From an uncultured Acidobacteriaceae bacterium (GTDB lineage: Bacteria; Acidobacteriota; Terriglobia; Terriglobales; Acidobacteriaceae), in contig CAINJJ010000050.1 in NCBI GenBank assembly GCA_903849645.1, positions 28,025 through 92,024 on the forward strand: DNA of 64,000 nucleotides. The letters run 5' to 3'. The notes beneath the pieces are model-generated. The model made no database searches. It was not told the DNA's origin and saw nothing but the letters and a program-made list of their open reading frames with translations. This document shows, piece by piece, positions 21,928-31,692 of the stretch. How positions within the stretch are numbered: position 1 is the first letter of the stretch; every line of letters starts with the position of its first letter. Both the position numbers and the translations under genes were made by a program.

Positions 21928-23409
21928 TTACTTCTTTTCCCCAGCCGCAAACTGCGTCCACGGACCCGCCTTCATGTCCTTGAGAATCGGCTTCAGATAG
22001 ATATACTCCGGATGCGCCGCCAGAAACGGAGCCGCGATGAAGTCCTCGCCGCAAGGATGGCCTGCCCGCCCGATAAACGACAGATGGGCGGCCATCTCCG
22101 AGTCCGCCACCTTGCCCGTCACCGCTCCGCCCGGGTAATACGGCGCCCATTCCCACTCCGGCACCCCGCGCTTCACCGTATCCACGTGCCCGCAGAGCGA
22201 ACGCTCATCCGCCTCCGTCTTGCCCGAGTAGCTGTCGTCATGGTCTGCCATGAACTTCTCGGCCATTTCAGTATCGATGCGCCCCTTGGACTCGGCGATC
22301 TTCTTCTCCCAGGTCACGCGCCTCGCATTCGGCGAACTGCCCAGGTTGCTTGGGTCAAAGCCATCTGTCTCCGTCCTGATCAGGTCCGGGTCGCGGGGGA
22401 AGTTGGAGCTGACAAAGTAACCATCCTTCGAACGCCACAGCGGCGTGTTCTTCAAGCCCAGTTCCAGGTACGCAACCTCCCCGCTGTTGCGATCCCCGAT
22501 CAACCAGTCGTTGGCGTAGCCGCCGTTGTTGCCGTCCTTGATCAGCGCCACATATTCATCGATGGAGCCGCCATACTGCAGCGCCTTCCGCGAGCGCACA
22601 AACTCAGGCTTTCCGTTCGAGTCCCACCCCTCAAACTGCGTAATCGTGGTCTCCGTCACCATCAACCCTGCCGCATTCACCCCGAAGTCGTCCTCACTGG
22701 TAATCACGCCAGGCTCGCCATCCACCAGCATCCGGTGCCCCTTGGCCGGTTGAATATCAAAGATCACCGTCCACCGCTCTCCCTCGGCATAGCTTGACCA
22801 GTTGTTGTGCGCAATCACGATCTTTCCGCCCCTGGTGTAGCTGCCCGTGGCGATGAACGCCGAGCAGCGCCCCTCGGGCTTGATCTTCGGAGCGCCCGCC
22901 GCCTTCTCCTTCTTGTCCAGCCAGGGCACATAGTACTCCGACAGCTCCATCTCCCCGTTCAGCGCCACAATGTCCCACACATCGGCCTTCCCGCCCTTCG
23001 ACTGAACCCCTTTGGCGATTCCCGCCAGCTCCTGCTGATACTCCGGGTCAATGTGCGGCCAGAGCATGGTGCGCCCCGCCTCACGGTAGAACTGCCAGTT
23101 GCGCTTGGTGGCGTGGCGGCTCTCCAACTGCGTCACCCGCAGCAGGTCCTCAATCTCAGCCGAAAGCAGGCTGCCATGCTGAAAGCCAATCTGCGCGGGT
23201 GTGCCTTCCAGGTGCACATACGTCCACCCTCCCCGCTCGAAGCGGTAGCCGGGGTCTGTGCTGTTGGGGGTGGCAGTACTCGATGGCGCGCCAGTCGCGG
23301 CGGCAGGCAGAGTTGCAAGGGCGGAAAACGCGAAAAGAGCAAGCGCCGGAACGGCGCGGCGGAGCAGAGCAGGCATCCAGGTTCCTCCAGATTTCCCTGA
23401 AGATACCAC
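21928..23409 (-). CDS. C45-type / phospholipase-B-like Ntn hydrolase, exported
   Basis: HLEGTPAQIGFQHGSLLSAEI, IVALNGEMELSEYYVPWL, GRCSAFIATGSYTRGGKIVIAHNNWSSY (nucleophile Cys before SAF), GVNAAGLMVTETTI. Confidence 0.8.
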   Translation of the reverse strand: MVSSGKSGGTWMPALLRRAVPALALFAFSALATLPAAATGAPSSTATPNSTDPGYRFERGGWTYVHLEGTPAQIGFQHGSLLSAEIEDLLRVTQLESRHATKRNWQFYREAGRTMLWPHIDPEYQQELAGIAKGVQSKGGKADVWDIVALNGEMELSEYYVPWLDKKEKAAGAPKIKPEGRCSAFIATGSYTRGGKIVIAHNNWSSYAEGERWTVIFDIQPAKGHRMLVDGEPGVITSEDDFGVNAAGLMVTETTITQFEGWDSNGKPEFVRSRKALQYGGSIDEYVALIKDGNNGGYANDWLIGDRNSGEVAYLELGLKNTPLWRSKDGYFVSSNFPRDPDLIRTETDGFDPSNLGSSPNARRVTWEKKIAESKGRIDTEMAEKFMADHDDSYSGKTEADERSLCGHVDTVKRGVPEWEWAPYYPGGAVTGKVADSEMAAHLSFIGRAGHPCGEDFIAAPFLAAHPEYIYLKPILKDMKAGPWTQFAAGEKK

Positions 23410-23432
23410 GGTGCCTCAATCGCCGCGAAACG

Positions 23433-25469
23433 TCAACGCTTCTTCGCCGGCTTCCCGGCAGCTTTCTTCGCTGCGGGTTTGGCCGCCTTCACGGGCTTGG
23501 CTGGCGTCGCCGCCGGCTTCTTCTTTCCCGCGGCAGGCTTCGCGGCCGGAGCTTTCGCCGCCACCTTCGCTACCGGCTTCGGCGCAGGCTTTGCCAGCCC
23601 CTTCACGGCAGCCTTGGCCGGTTTAGCCGCGCCAGCCGGGTGTGCCTTTTGCGTCGCGGGCTTGGCAGCAGGCGCATGCTTCGCCGCAGGTGCAGGTTTT
23701 GTTGCAGGTACAGGCTTGACCGCCGGCGCTGCAGCCGCCTTGCCCTTCTTCGCTTCGGCCGCAACTTTGGCCGGCTTCACCGGCGCTTCCACGGGCGCGT
23801 TCTTCCCGGCAGCCCCATGGCCCCTTCCGTGGAACGCATCTTCCACCTTCGCCGCAGCCACAGCGGGCGCCTTCTTTTCCTTGGGCGACGCCTTGGGAGC
23901 CCGCGACGGGGGAGGCGGAGGCGGTTCATCCTCGTCCTCCTCATCCTCCTCGGCATCCAGGTCGTCGTCCGCATCCAGCGGCTCGGTTTCGATAGCGATG
24001 TCCGAATCCAGATCCACCTTGGGCAGGCTCAGGCTCAGATCCAGATCATCATCGTCCCCGCCAATGTCGTCCAGGTCATCGTCGTCGTCTGACTCGTCCT
24101 CGGAATCCTCGTCATCATCAAACGAAGCCTCCTTGATCTTGGCCTCGGCGCCGCGCTTCGCCCGTGGACGCTTGATCGTCACCTGCGGCGGAGGCGCCGG
24201 CGGCGAGTGCGGCTCAAGGAACGCGCGAACCTCCTCCGGCGTCGTCAGCCTTCCATCAATCAGCTCCAGAAAAACCGAGTGCACAATCTCCGCATACCCG
24301 GCCAGCTCCGGCGTGATGCGCATCTCCTGCATCAGCGCATGAGGAATCCGTCCCCTGGTCTCCGGCCAGGCTTTCAGGAACTGGTTGAAGCGCTCCTTTA
24401 CGGCTGCATCCTTTGTTGTAAATCCAAGCCAGAGAATCGCTTCCGGATCATAGCTCATGAAAAGCTTGAAGCTCGTCGAAGGCGTCGCATTGTCTTTGGA
24501 CAGCAGCACCTTGGCAAATCCAGACGCCAGCGCATCCAGGCTGTTCCACTCTTGCACAAACCCAGGACGCAGCATCAGCTTCTTCAGCGCCGCCAGATCC
24601 TTGGCCGCCAGCTTCGCCGTCAGCAAATGCATCTGCGCCGCCGAAATGTCCGCATGAACCCCCTGCACCAGCAGCTCCACCGCCAGATCGTGCAGCGCCT
24701 TGAGCCGCTCCTCGTCCGCCTTCGCCGCGGTCCAGGCCGGGAACAGCACCTTCATCCAGCCCTCGGCCTCCAGCGCACGCAGAATCTTCAGCCCCTCTTC
24801 CTCATGGCCTATCTGCTCCAGTTCCTGGCTCCGCGCCTGTGCGGAGAGGTGCTCGATCACGCCCTCTTCCCGGGCATTGTCATAGCGGGTCCGGGTCTTG
24901 CTGTCGAACTCCCAGCCCAGCCGCGCCTGGTAGCGCGTCGCCCGGATCAAGAGCGACGGCTCCTCCAGAAACCCGTAATTCGACACCAGCCGCAGCGTCC
25001 GAGACTCGATATCCGCAGCCCCGTTCATGGGGTCCATCAGCAGCCCATAGGAGCCTTCATTCAGGGAGAGCGCCATCGCGTTGACCGTGAAGTCCCGGCG
25101 GCGCAGGTCTTCCTGGATCGAGGCCGGGTGGTAAACCGGGCTCCCCGGCTTGGGATACTCGCACCGGTGCGCGCTCACCAGGTCCACGCGGACGGTCCCC
25201 GGAAAGCACAGGTAAAGCGATCGCTTCTGTTCGTCCTGGCCCCAGACCTTGCCGCCCAGGCTCTCAATTTTGCTCTTGAGATTCAGTGCATCGCCATGCA
25301 CAGCCACTTCAAGATCGCGAACCGCGTGGCCGCTGGTCAAATCGCGAACCGCATCCCCGGTCAGGAACAGGATCGTTCCCGCCTCGCGGGCTGTATCGCG
25401 CAACTGTTGCAATGCGTGCTTCTGGTCGGCCGACAGCCGATTTTCCAGCAGATAAATGTAGTCCGGCAT
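23433..25469 (-). CDS. CCA-adding/poly(A)-polymerase-type nucleotidyltransferase with acidic segment and histone-H1-like Lys/Ala/Pro C-terminal tail
   Basis: FLTGDAVRDLTSGHAVRDLEVAVHG, RRDFTVNAMALSL, DIESRTLRLVSNYGFLEEPSLLIRATRYQARLGWE; C-term ...DDDDDLDDIGGDDDDLDL... then ...KAAKPAAKKAAGKPAKKR. Start MPDYIYLLENRL at 25469. Confidence 0.88.
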   Translation of the reverse strand: MPDYIYLLENRLSADQKHALQQLRDTAREAGTILFLTGDAVRDLTSGHAVRDLEVAVHGDALNLKSKIESLGGKVWGQDEQKRSLYLCFPGTVRVDLVSAHRCEYPKPGSPVYHPASIQEDLRRRDFTVNAMALSLNEGSYGLLMDPMNGAADIESRTLRLVSNYGFLEEPSLLIRATRYQARLGWEFDSKTRTRYDNAREEGVIEHLSAQARSQELEQIGHEEEGLKILRALEAEGWMKVLFPAWTAAKADEERLKALHDLAVELLVQGVHADISAAQMHLLTAKLAAKDLAALKKLMLRPGFVQEWNSLDALASGFAKVLLSKDNATPSTSFKLFMSYDPEAILWLGFTTKDAAVKERFNQFLKAWPETRGRIPHALMQEMRITPELAGYAEIVHSVFLELIDGRLTTPEEVRAFLEPHSPPAPPPQVTIKRPRAKRGAEAKIKEASFDDDEDSEDESDDDDDLDDIGGDDDDLDLSLSLPKVDLDSDIAIETEPLDADDDLDAEEDEEDEDEPPPPPPSRAPKASPKEKKAPAVAAAKVEDAFHGRGHGAAGKNAPVEAPVKPAKVAAEAKKGKAAAAPAVKPVPATKPAPAAKHAPAAKPATQKAHPAGAAKPAKAAVKGLAKPAPKPVAKVAAKAPAAKPAAGKKKPAATPAKPVKAAKPAAKKAAGKPAKKR

Positions 25470-25764
25470 TTCGTTTCCCTGCCTCTGCCGCCCGTTTTCT
25501 TTGCCAAGTGGCTGATGTTGCAACGGTTACGGCGCAGCCTGCCAATGGTTGCAAAGCAGTACAGTAACACAAGTCAGCCCCCTTGGCTAGGCAACTCGCC
25601 ACCCTTGAAATACCCCTTTGGGGTAACTGTTTCATATACAAGGACTCCCCCCCCCAGTCGCTCCCGGAAGCTCCCCTTCCTTGTACCGTTTCAGGACAGT
25701 TTGCACCCCTTTTGCTGCATCTTCCGCCATGACCCAAGCCCGCTCCATGCGACAATTCTCACCA

Positions 25765-26283
25765 ATGGCCTCCGTGCGCAAGCCCGTGATCGTACGCAAG
25801 TTCTCCCGGGATTGGTCCGCCGGTTATGCCGGCGCCACACTCGGCCAAAGCCCATCCGAGCTTGAAATCCTCGACCTCGCCGGCAAGGTGCTCCGCATCG
25901 GCTGGTCCGAGGTCAAATGGGTCTGCTACGTCCGCGACTTCCCGGCCTCTTCCTCTGACCAGGCCAACCCCGAGCGCCTGCTTCACAAGCGCTTCTCGAT
26001 CCGCCCGCGCGCCCCCGGCCTCTGGCTCCGCCTCACCCTCACCGATGGCGACGAACTCGAAGGCCTGGCCGCCAATGACCGCTCCCTGGTAGACGGCGCG
26101 GGCCTGCTCCTCACCCCGCCCGACATGCGCTCCAACACCCAGCGCATTTACATTCCCCGCCAGGCCATCCAGACCCTTGAAGTCCTCAGCCTCATCGGCG
26201 CCCCCGGCCGCCGTCATGCCACCGCCACTCACCCCCGTACCGAGCAGCCCGACCTCTTCCCATCCGACGCCGACACGCCATAA
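25765..26283 (+). CDS. Conserved-looking hypothetical protein (DUF6982-like possible)
   Basis: ORF 25681..26283, internal ATG at 25765 (MASVRKPVIVRKFSRDWSAGYAG); long ORF with codon-position GC bias; function not recognised. Confidence 0.6.
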   Translation: MASVRKPVIVRKFSRDWSAGYAGATLGQSPSELEILDLAGKVLRIGWSEVKWVCYVRDFPASSSDQANPERLLHKRFSIRPRAPGLWLRLTLTDGDELEGLAANDRSLVDGAGLLLTPPDMRSNTQRIYIPRQAIQTLEVLSLIGAPGRRHATATHPRTEQPDLFPSDADTP

Positions 26284-26327
26284 ACTGGCTGCGAAAAGCC
26301 GGTAAATTCCATCGATGTGTCCGGGCA

Positions 26328-26492
26328 CGACTTCACAGGCCGCGGAAAGACTCGATGGGAGGCACGAAGGGTCAGGGCCCGACTTCACAGGCCGCGGAAA
26401 GACTTGATGGGAGGCACGAAGTGTCAGGGCCCGACTTCACAGGCCGCGGAAAGACTCGATGGGAGGCACGAAGTGTCAGGGCACGACTTCAG
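26328..26492. repeat. 52-bp tandem repeat, three full copies plus partial fourth
   Basis: CGACTTCACAGGCCGCGGAAAGACTCGATGGGAGGCACGAAGNGTCAGGGCM starts at 26328, 26380, 26432, 26484 (constant period 52). Confidence 0.95.
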
Positions 26493-26636
26493 TCGTGCCG
26501 TAAGCCCCATATAATCGAGCGGGCTTTAGCCCCTGCGGTATGCTTTTCAGGCTGTGTGCTCAAAAACCAACCTTTTCGGCAGCCAGTAAGACCGGGCTCA
26601 AATGCCCGGTGCAACCCTTCCGTTACAATTCCATTG

Positions 26637-27689
26637 ATGAACCTGGGCGAATTGGCAAGCAGGCTGGGCGCGGAGTTGCGCGGCGACCCGAGCCTTGAAG
26701 TGACGGGCGTCAAAGGAATTGAGGAGGCTGGCCCCACCGAGGTCACCTTCGTCGCCAACCCCCGCTATGCGGGCCTGGCCCGCAAGACCCGCGCGGCCGC
26801 CATCCTCGTCGAGCCGGACTTTCCGGAGATCGACGCCCCCACCCTCCGCCTCAAGAATCCCTACCTCGCCTTCTCCCGGACCCTGGCCCTCTTCTACCAG
26901 GCGCCGGTCTACGCCCCCGGCATCCACCCCACCGCCGTCATCGACCCCACCGCCGACATCGGCGAGGGCGCCCACATCGGCGCCTATGTCGTTGTCGGTC
27001 CAGGGGTAAGCCTTGGCCCCGACGCCACCCTCCTGGCCCATGTCGTGCTCTATCCCGGCGTCAAGGCCGGCGCCCGCTTCTTCGCCCATGCCCACGCCGT
27101 GGTCCGTGAAGCCTGCATCCTGGGCGACAACGTCACCCTTGAAAACGGAGCCATCATCGGCGCCGACGGCTTCGGCTTCGCCAAGAACGAGGACGGCCAC
27201 TGGGAGAAGATTCCCCAATCCGGGCCCGTTCACCTCGGCAATCGCGTCGATGTGCAGGCCAATGCCTGCATCGACCGCGCAACCGTCGGCGTTACCGAGA
27301 TCGGCGACGGCAGCAAGGTCGATAACCTCGTCCAGGTCGGCCACGGCTCCCGCGTCGGCCAGAACACGCTTATCTGCGCCCAGACCGGCCTCGCCGGCTC
27401 CTCCGTCATCGGCAGCAACGCCATCCTCGCCGGACAGGCAGGCGTGGCCGGCCATTGCACGCTCGGCGACGGCGTCATCCTCACCGCCCAGTCCGCCGTC
27501 TCTCACGACATCCCCGCCGGCAAGGTCATCTCCGGCTCCCCCGGCTTCGACAACCGCGTCTGGCTCCGCGCCGTAGCCATCTTTCAGCGCCTTCCGGAAC
27601 TGCTCAAACGCCTTGATCGCGTCGAAAAGGGCCTCGCCGCCAGGCCGTCCTCCGGAAGCTCCGCCGGCGAAGAGGAATACCGGAAATGA
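26637..27689 (+). CDS. lpxD: UDP-3-O-(3-hydroxyacyl)glucosamine N-acyltransferase
   Basis: GVKGIEEAGPTEVTFVANPRYAGLARKTRAAAILV; left-handed beta-helix hexapeptides; GADGFGFAKNEDGHWEKIPQSG; VDNLVQVGHGSRVG. Confidence 0.95.
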   Translation: MNLGELASRLGAELRGDPSLEVTGVKGIEEAGPTEVTFVANPRYAGLARKTRAAAILVEPDFPEIDAPTLRLKNPYLAFSRTLALFYQAPVYAPGIHPTAVIDPTADIGEGAHIGAYVVVGPGVSLGPDATLLAHVVLYPGVKAGARFFAHAHAVVREACILGDNVTLENGAIIGADGFGFAKNEDGHWEKIPQSGPVHLGNRVDVQANACIDRATVGVTEIGDGSKVDNLVQVGHGSRVGQNTLICAQTGLAGSSVIGSNAILAGQAGVAGHCTLGDGVILTAQSAVSHDIPAGKVISGSPGFDNRVWLRAVAIFQRLPELLKRLDRVEKGLAARPSSGSSAGEEEYRK

Positions 27690-28063
27690 AGGCAAGCATG
27701 AATCTGCGCCATGGAATTCTGACCGCCCTGCTCGCGCCTGCCCTGCTCTGGGCCGCGGGCTGCCACTCCTATCACATTGAAACCACCGTCGAAAACCGCA
27801 CCGGCGGCGCTATCCAGTTGCTTGAGGTCGACTATCCCAGCGCCAGCTTCGGGGCAAACCGCCTCGCGCCGGGTGAGGTCTTCCCCTACCGCATTCAGTT
27901 GCGCGGCGATGGCCCCCTCAAGGTGCAATACACGGCCGCCGACGGCCATCCGGTGCAGATTGAAGGCCCCGCGGTGGCCGAACGCCAGGAGGGCGCCCTC
28001 AAAATCGTGCTCCTGCCTGAAGGCAAGGCCGAGTTCCATCCCGAATTGACGCCTAAACTCTGA
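27686..28063 (+). CDS. Putative lipoprotein, unknown function
   Basis: Signal ending LLWAAGC lipobox-like; start overlaps lpxD stop. Confidence 0.7.
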   Translation: MKASMNLRHGILTALLAPALLWAAGCHSYHIETTVENRTGGAIQLLEVDYPSASFGANRLAPGEVFPYRIQLRGDGPLKVQYTAADGHPVQIEGPAVAERQEGALKIVLLPEGKAEFHPELTPKL

Positions 28064-28106
28064 AATAATTCGGACATCCTCAACTTCGGCTGCGCCGGGG
28101 CCTCGG

Positions 28107-30455
28107 TTGTACTGCGACCCTCTGCCTCTGCCGATAAGCCACTTGCAGGCTCCACGGAGTGATGTGACCGCATTGCAGCCAGTCCGTACCGGTGGACTCT
28201 CCCCGTCCAGGTGGATGGGGAAGTATGCCTTCGCTGTCCGGCTCCTCGGCTGCTTCTTTTCCGTCACGGTTGCCACCGCGCTCACGGGCTTTGAGGCAGA
28301 TGTCATTCTGATCTGGGTCGTCAACGGCCTCCTGCTCTCCTACCTGCTTCTCGCCCCCCGCTGGCGCTGGCCCGCCTATCTCTGCGCGGGCTTTCTCGGC
28401 CAGTTGGCGGGCAGCCTCGTGGTCTATCCGCACCTCCGCATTGACCTCATCCTCATCACCCTCAATATGGCCGAGGTCTTTCTGAGCGCCCAGTTTCTCC
28501 GTGGCCGCTCCACCCAGCTTCCCCGATTCACGGAGCGTGCCTACGTCTTCCGCTTCTTCTGTGTCGCGGTGCTCGCTGTTCCAATTGCCTTCGGGCTCAT
28601 CTTTGCCTTCATCTCGGCGTTTTGGCTCCAGACTGACCCCCTCTCGCAGTTTCGCAACTGGGCCGTATCCGACGGCCTGGGCGCTGCCGTCTCCACCCCG
28701 GCCTTCGTCGCCATCTTCCAGAGTCGTTTCAGAGAGTCCGTCAACTGGAAGAAGAACTGGCCTTACCTGGCCATTTTTGTCGCCTTGACCATCGCGGGAT
28801 TCACACGATCCACAGTCCCCATTGTCTTCCTGCTCTACCCCCTTCTCATCATGGTCCTCCTGCGCCTGGGGCTGGCCTGGGCAGCCATGGCAAACCTCTT
28901 TGCCGCCGGCGTCGGAAGCTGGTGCACGGCACATGGCCTCGGCTTGTTCGCCGTCATTGGGCCGTCCATTCCAGGCGGGGCCGCGCTCCTGCTGCAAACC
29001 GCCGTTCTCGGCGGCATCATCACCGTCTATGGCGTGTCGATCCTCATTGAGAAGCAGAAAGCCACGGAACAACAGTTACGCGAAATCGTGACCGTGCACA
29101 ATCTTGTCACTGAAAACTCCCGCGACCTCATCATGATCGCCGACTTCCACGGCCATCGCTCCTACATCTCCGCCGCCACCGAATCCATGATCGGCTGGAA
29201 GCGCGAGGAGTTGCGCGAAATCAAGAGCATGGATCTGGTCCACCCCGATGACCTGCCAAGAGCCGTGGCTGCCGTCACAAGGCTCCATGCAGGAGCACCC
29301 GGTGAAATGTTCGAGGCTCGCGTCAAAAAGCGCAGCGGGGACTATGTCTGGGTAGAGGCCAGCCTGCGCCGCATCCGCGGTTCCGGACCGCTGGCTGCCC
29401 CCGGCATTCTCAATATCGTTCGCGACATCACCGAGCGCAAGATCGCCGAGCAGGCGCGGGAATTTCACCACTCCCTCATCGGGGCCATCCAGGGCGCTTC
29501 GCTCGACGGAATCCTCGTCGTCAATGACGAGGGAAAAGCGGTCTCCTACAACAAGAAGTTCTCCGAGGTGTGGGGAATCTCCACGCCGGATATACCCCCG
29601 GCCCTGCACGAACAGATGCTCCAGGTGCCGGACGAGGAACTGCTCTCCCAATGCCTTGACCTTGTCAGCGACCCCGATGGTTTCCTCGATCGGGTCAAGG
29701 AACTCTACGCCGATCCGCAGGCCGACGAACTCTCAGAAGTTGAAATGAAGGATGGCCGAACCCTCGAACGCTATACCACCGGCCTGCACAGCATTGCAGG
29801 CCAATACCTGGGCCGGGTCTGGTTCTTCCGCGACATCACCGGGCGCAAACGCGCCGAACAGCAGCTCCAGGATGCCTACAAGACCGTCGAGGTGCTGGCC
29901 GGGATGGACGCCCTCACCGGGCTGGCAAACCGCCGCCGCTTCGACGAGACCCTGGAGGCGGAGTGGCGGCGCGCCGTCCGCGACCGCAAGCCCATCTCCC
30001 TTTTGTTATTTGATGTGGATCTGTTCAAGCTCTACAACGATACCTATGGCCACCTCGCCGGCGACGCCTGCCTCAGGGAAATCGCTCAATCCGCCCTCGA
30101 AGTCGTCAAGCGGCCGGGCGATCTGGTGGCTCGATTCGGCGGCGAGGAGTTCGCCGTTGTGCTGCCCGGCACCCCGAGCGAAGGTGCAAAACTGATTGCC
30201 GAGGAGATCTGCGCCGCCCTGCGCAACCGCAAACTGCCCCACAGCGCCAGTCCGCACCTTTGCGTCACCGTCTCCGTCGGTTACGCCACCGTGCTCCCTG
30301 CCCCCGGTGTCTCCATCGCTTCTCTCATTCAGGCAGCAGACGGCGCTCTCTACAAGGCCAAGAACAAGGGCCGTAACCAGGTATGCAGCGGCGACGCACT
30401 TCTCGCTCAGGCGTCAGTTCCGCCTGAAATCACCCCCGCCATCAATCCCAGCTAG
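28107..30455 (+). CDS. Diguanylate cyclase with MASE1 membrane sensor and PAS domains
   Basis: MASE1-like TM region, PAS (SAATESMIGWKREELREIKSMDLVHPDD), GGDEF-type RFGGEEFAVVLPG; true start may be 28215 (MGKYAFAVRL). Confidence 0.92.
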   Translation: MYCDPLPLPISHLQAPRSDVTALQPVRTGGLSPSRWMGKYAFAVRLLGCFFSVTVATALTGFEADVILIWVVNGLLLSYLLLAPRWRWPAYLCAGFLGQLAGSLVVYPHLRIDLILITLNMAEVFLSAQFLRGRSTQLPRFTERAYVFRFFCVAVLAVPIAFGLIFAFISAFWLQTDPLSQFRNWAVSDGLGAAVSTPAFVAIFQSRFRESVNWKKNWPYLAIFVALTIAGFTRSTVPIVFLLYPLLIMVLLRLGLAWAAMANLFAAGVGSWCTAHGLGLFAVIGPSIPGGAALLLQTAVLGGIITVYGVSILIEKQKATEQQLREIVTVHNLVTENSRDLIMIADFHGHRSYISAATESMIGWKREELREIKSMDLVHPDDLPRAVAAVTRLHAGAPGEMFEARVKKRSGDYVWVEASLRRIRGSGPLAAPGILNIVRDITERKIAEQAREFHHSLIGAIQGASLDGILVVNDEGKAVSYNKKFSEVWGISTPDIPPALHEQMLQVPDEELLSQCLDLVSDPDGFLDRVKELYADPQADELSEVEMKDGRTLERYTTGLHSIAGQYLGRVWFFRDITGRKRAEQQLQDAYKTVEVLAGMDALTGLANRRRFDETLEAEWRRAVRDRKPISLLLFDVDLFKLYNDTYGHLAGDACLREIAQSALEVVKRPGDLVARFGGEEFAVVLPGTPSEGAKLIAEEICAALRNRKLPHSASPHLCVTVSVGYATVLPAPGVSIASLIQAADGALYKAKNKGRNQVCSGDALLAQASVPPEITPAINPS

Positions 30456-30466
30456 AGAGCCACGCT

Positions 30467-30673
30467 GAAGGCCGCTGGCCCCACTGCAGGTGGCTCCCCC
30501 TGCCGCAAAAGTCTGGGTGCCCCGTGTCCGCAGCCTTATCGCGGGCATGGGTGGGAAACCACAACCCCAAACAGCGCCGCTCCCCTGATAGCCCGGGCCC
30601 TGTATGAGATCCGCGCCGAAGGCCGCTGGCCTCACCGCAGGGGGCCGAAGGCCGCTGGCCCCACCGCAGGTGG
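30467..30673. repeat. Dispersed/near-tandem 27-bp repeat GAAGGCCGCTGGCCyCACyGCAGGkGG (3 copies)
   Basis: Copies at 30467-30493, 30618-30644, 30647-30673. Confidence 0.85.
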
Positions 30674-30676
30674 TGG

Positions 30677-31627
30677 TTAGCGGACCATGCTTTGGAAGAG
30701 AGGCGATTGCAGCAGGCTGTTGAACTCGGCGTCGGTTGTCGAGAAGTGGATGGAAAGCTTGCCGGAGTCCGAGGCAATCGACGTCGCGGCCAGCGCCGCC
30801 TTTTCCGCATCCGAGCCGCCCATCTTGCGCACCAGCACCGCCGCGTTCAGCAGCGATGAGATGGTGGCCGCGGCGAACGAGTCTCCGGTCGAGATGGTCA
30901 GGTCAAACTTCACCCCATGCTGGAAGTCCATCGAATACCACGAGGCCACCAGCCGCTTGCGCACCGTCTCAAAGTCCGTGACTGAACCGGCCTCGCCCAG
31001 CACCTGGCGCATCATGATCTGCGTGCCCTTCTGGTCGAGAATGCTCCACAGCGGCTCGTAGTCCACCGTCCTCATTGCGTCCATCATGGCCGCGTTGCTC
31101 AGCAGGCTCGGTGCTATGCCGTCCCGCGCGTCCAGCGCCTTCTCCACAGCCTCTGACGTACCAAAGACCATCGTCGACGGGTCCGTAAAGCACACCACCA
31201 TCCCCGACTTGCCCATCGGGTACACCTTGTTGGTGCGCACCAGCGTGGCCTTCACCTTCTGCTTGCGAAAGTTGGCGATGATGTCCGGCGTGGAAAACTG
31301 CCCCTGCGCCACGCCCACCGTATCCAGTTGGTCGCCTCCGTCCTTGGGACGAAACAGCGCAAACGCCAGTTGCTCCACATCATGATTGTCGTTGAGGCCT
31401 GACTTCCGCAGCGCCTCGTCAAACGCCTTCAATTCAGGAGGCATCACGCGGTCCCGCAGGTCCATCGCCGCAGTCGAGTTCTGCATCGCCCGGTAGTCAA
31501 TCACCACCAACTGCTGCACTTCATGCGGAATCGCGCTGCGCGCATCAGTCGACAACTGAGCCGCCTGCATGGAAGCCGCGGCCGCCAACACCAAAACTGG
31601 AATCACAAAACGAAAGATTGCCTTCAA
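30677..31627 (-). CDS. Exported hypothetical protein
   Basis: Signal peptide MKAIFRFVIPVLVLAAAASMQAA; 316 aa ORF. Confidence 0.75.
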   Translation of the reverse strand: MKAIFRFVIPVLVLAAAASMQAAQLSTDARSAIPHEVQQLVVIDYRAMQNSTAAMDLRDRVMPPELKAFDEALRKSGLNDNHDVEQLAFALFRPKDGGDQLDTVGVAQGQFSTPDIIANFRKQKVKATLVRTNKVYPMGKSGMVVCFTDPSTMVFGTSEAVEKALDARDGIAPSLLSNAAMMDAMRTVDYEPLWSILDQKGTQIMMRQVLGEAGSVTDFETVRKRLVASWYSMDFQHGVKFDLTISTGDSFAAATISSLLNAAVLVRKMGGSDAEKAALAATSIASDSGKLSIHFSTTDAEFNSLLQSPLFQSMVR

Positions 31628-31692
31628 AGAGTCGTTCCTCCGCAGCCGGCCTCGCCCTTCAATGCGATTTGCCTGGCCGCAATTCTCTTATT

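Noticed and set aside
24207-25865. 552-aa plus ORF across nucleotidyltransferase gene
   Set aside because: Arg/Gln/Leu-rich shadow ORF; coding signal is on the minus strand.
26328-26492. Tandem repeats as a CRISPR array
   Set aside because: Repeats are directly contiguous (52-bp period) without unique spacers, and no cas genes are present.
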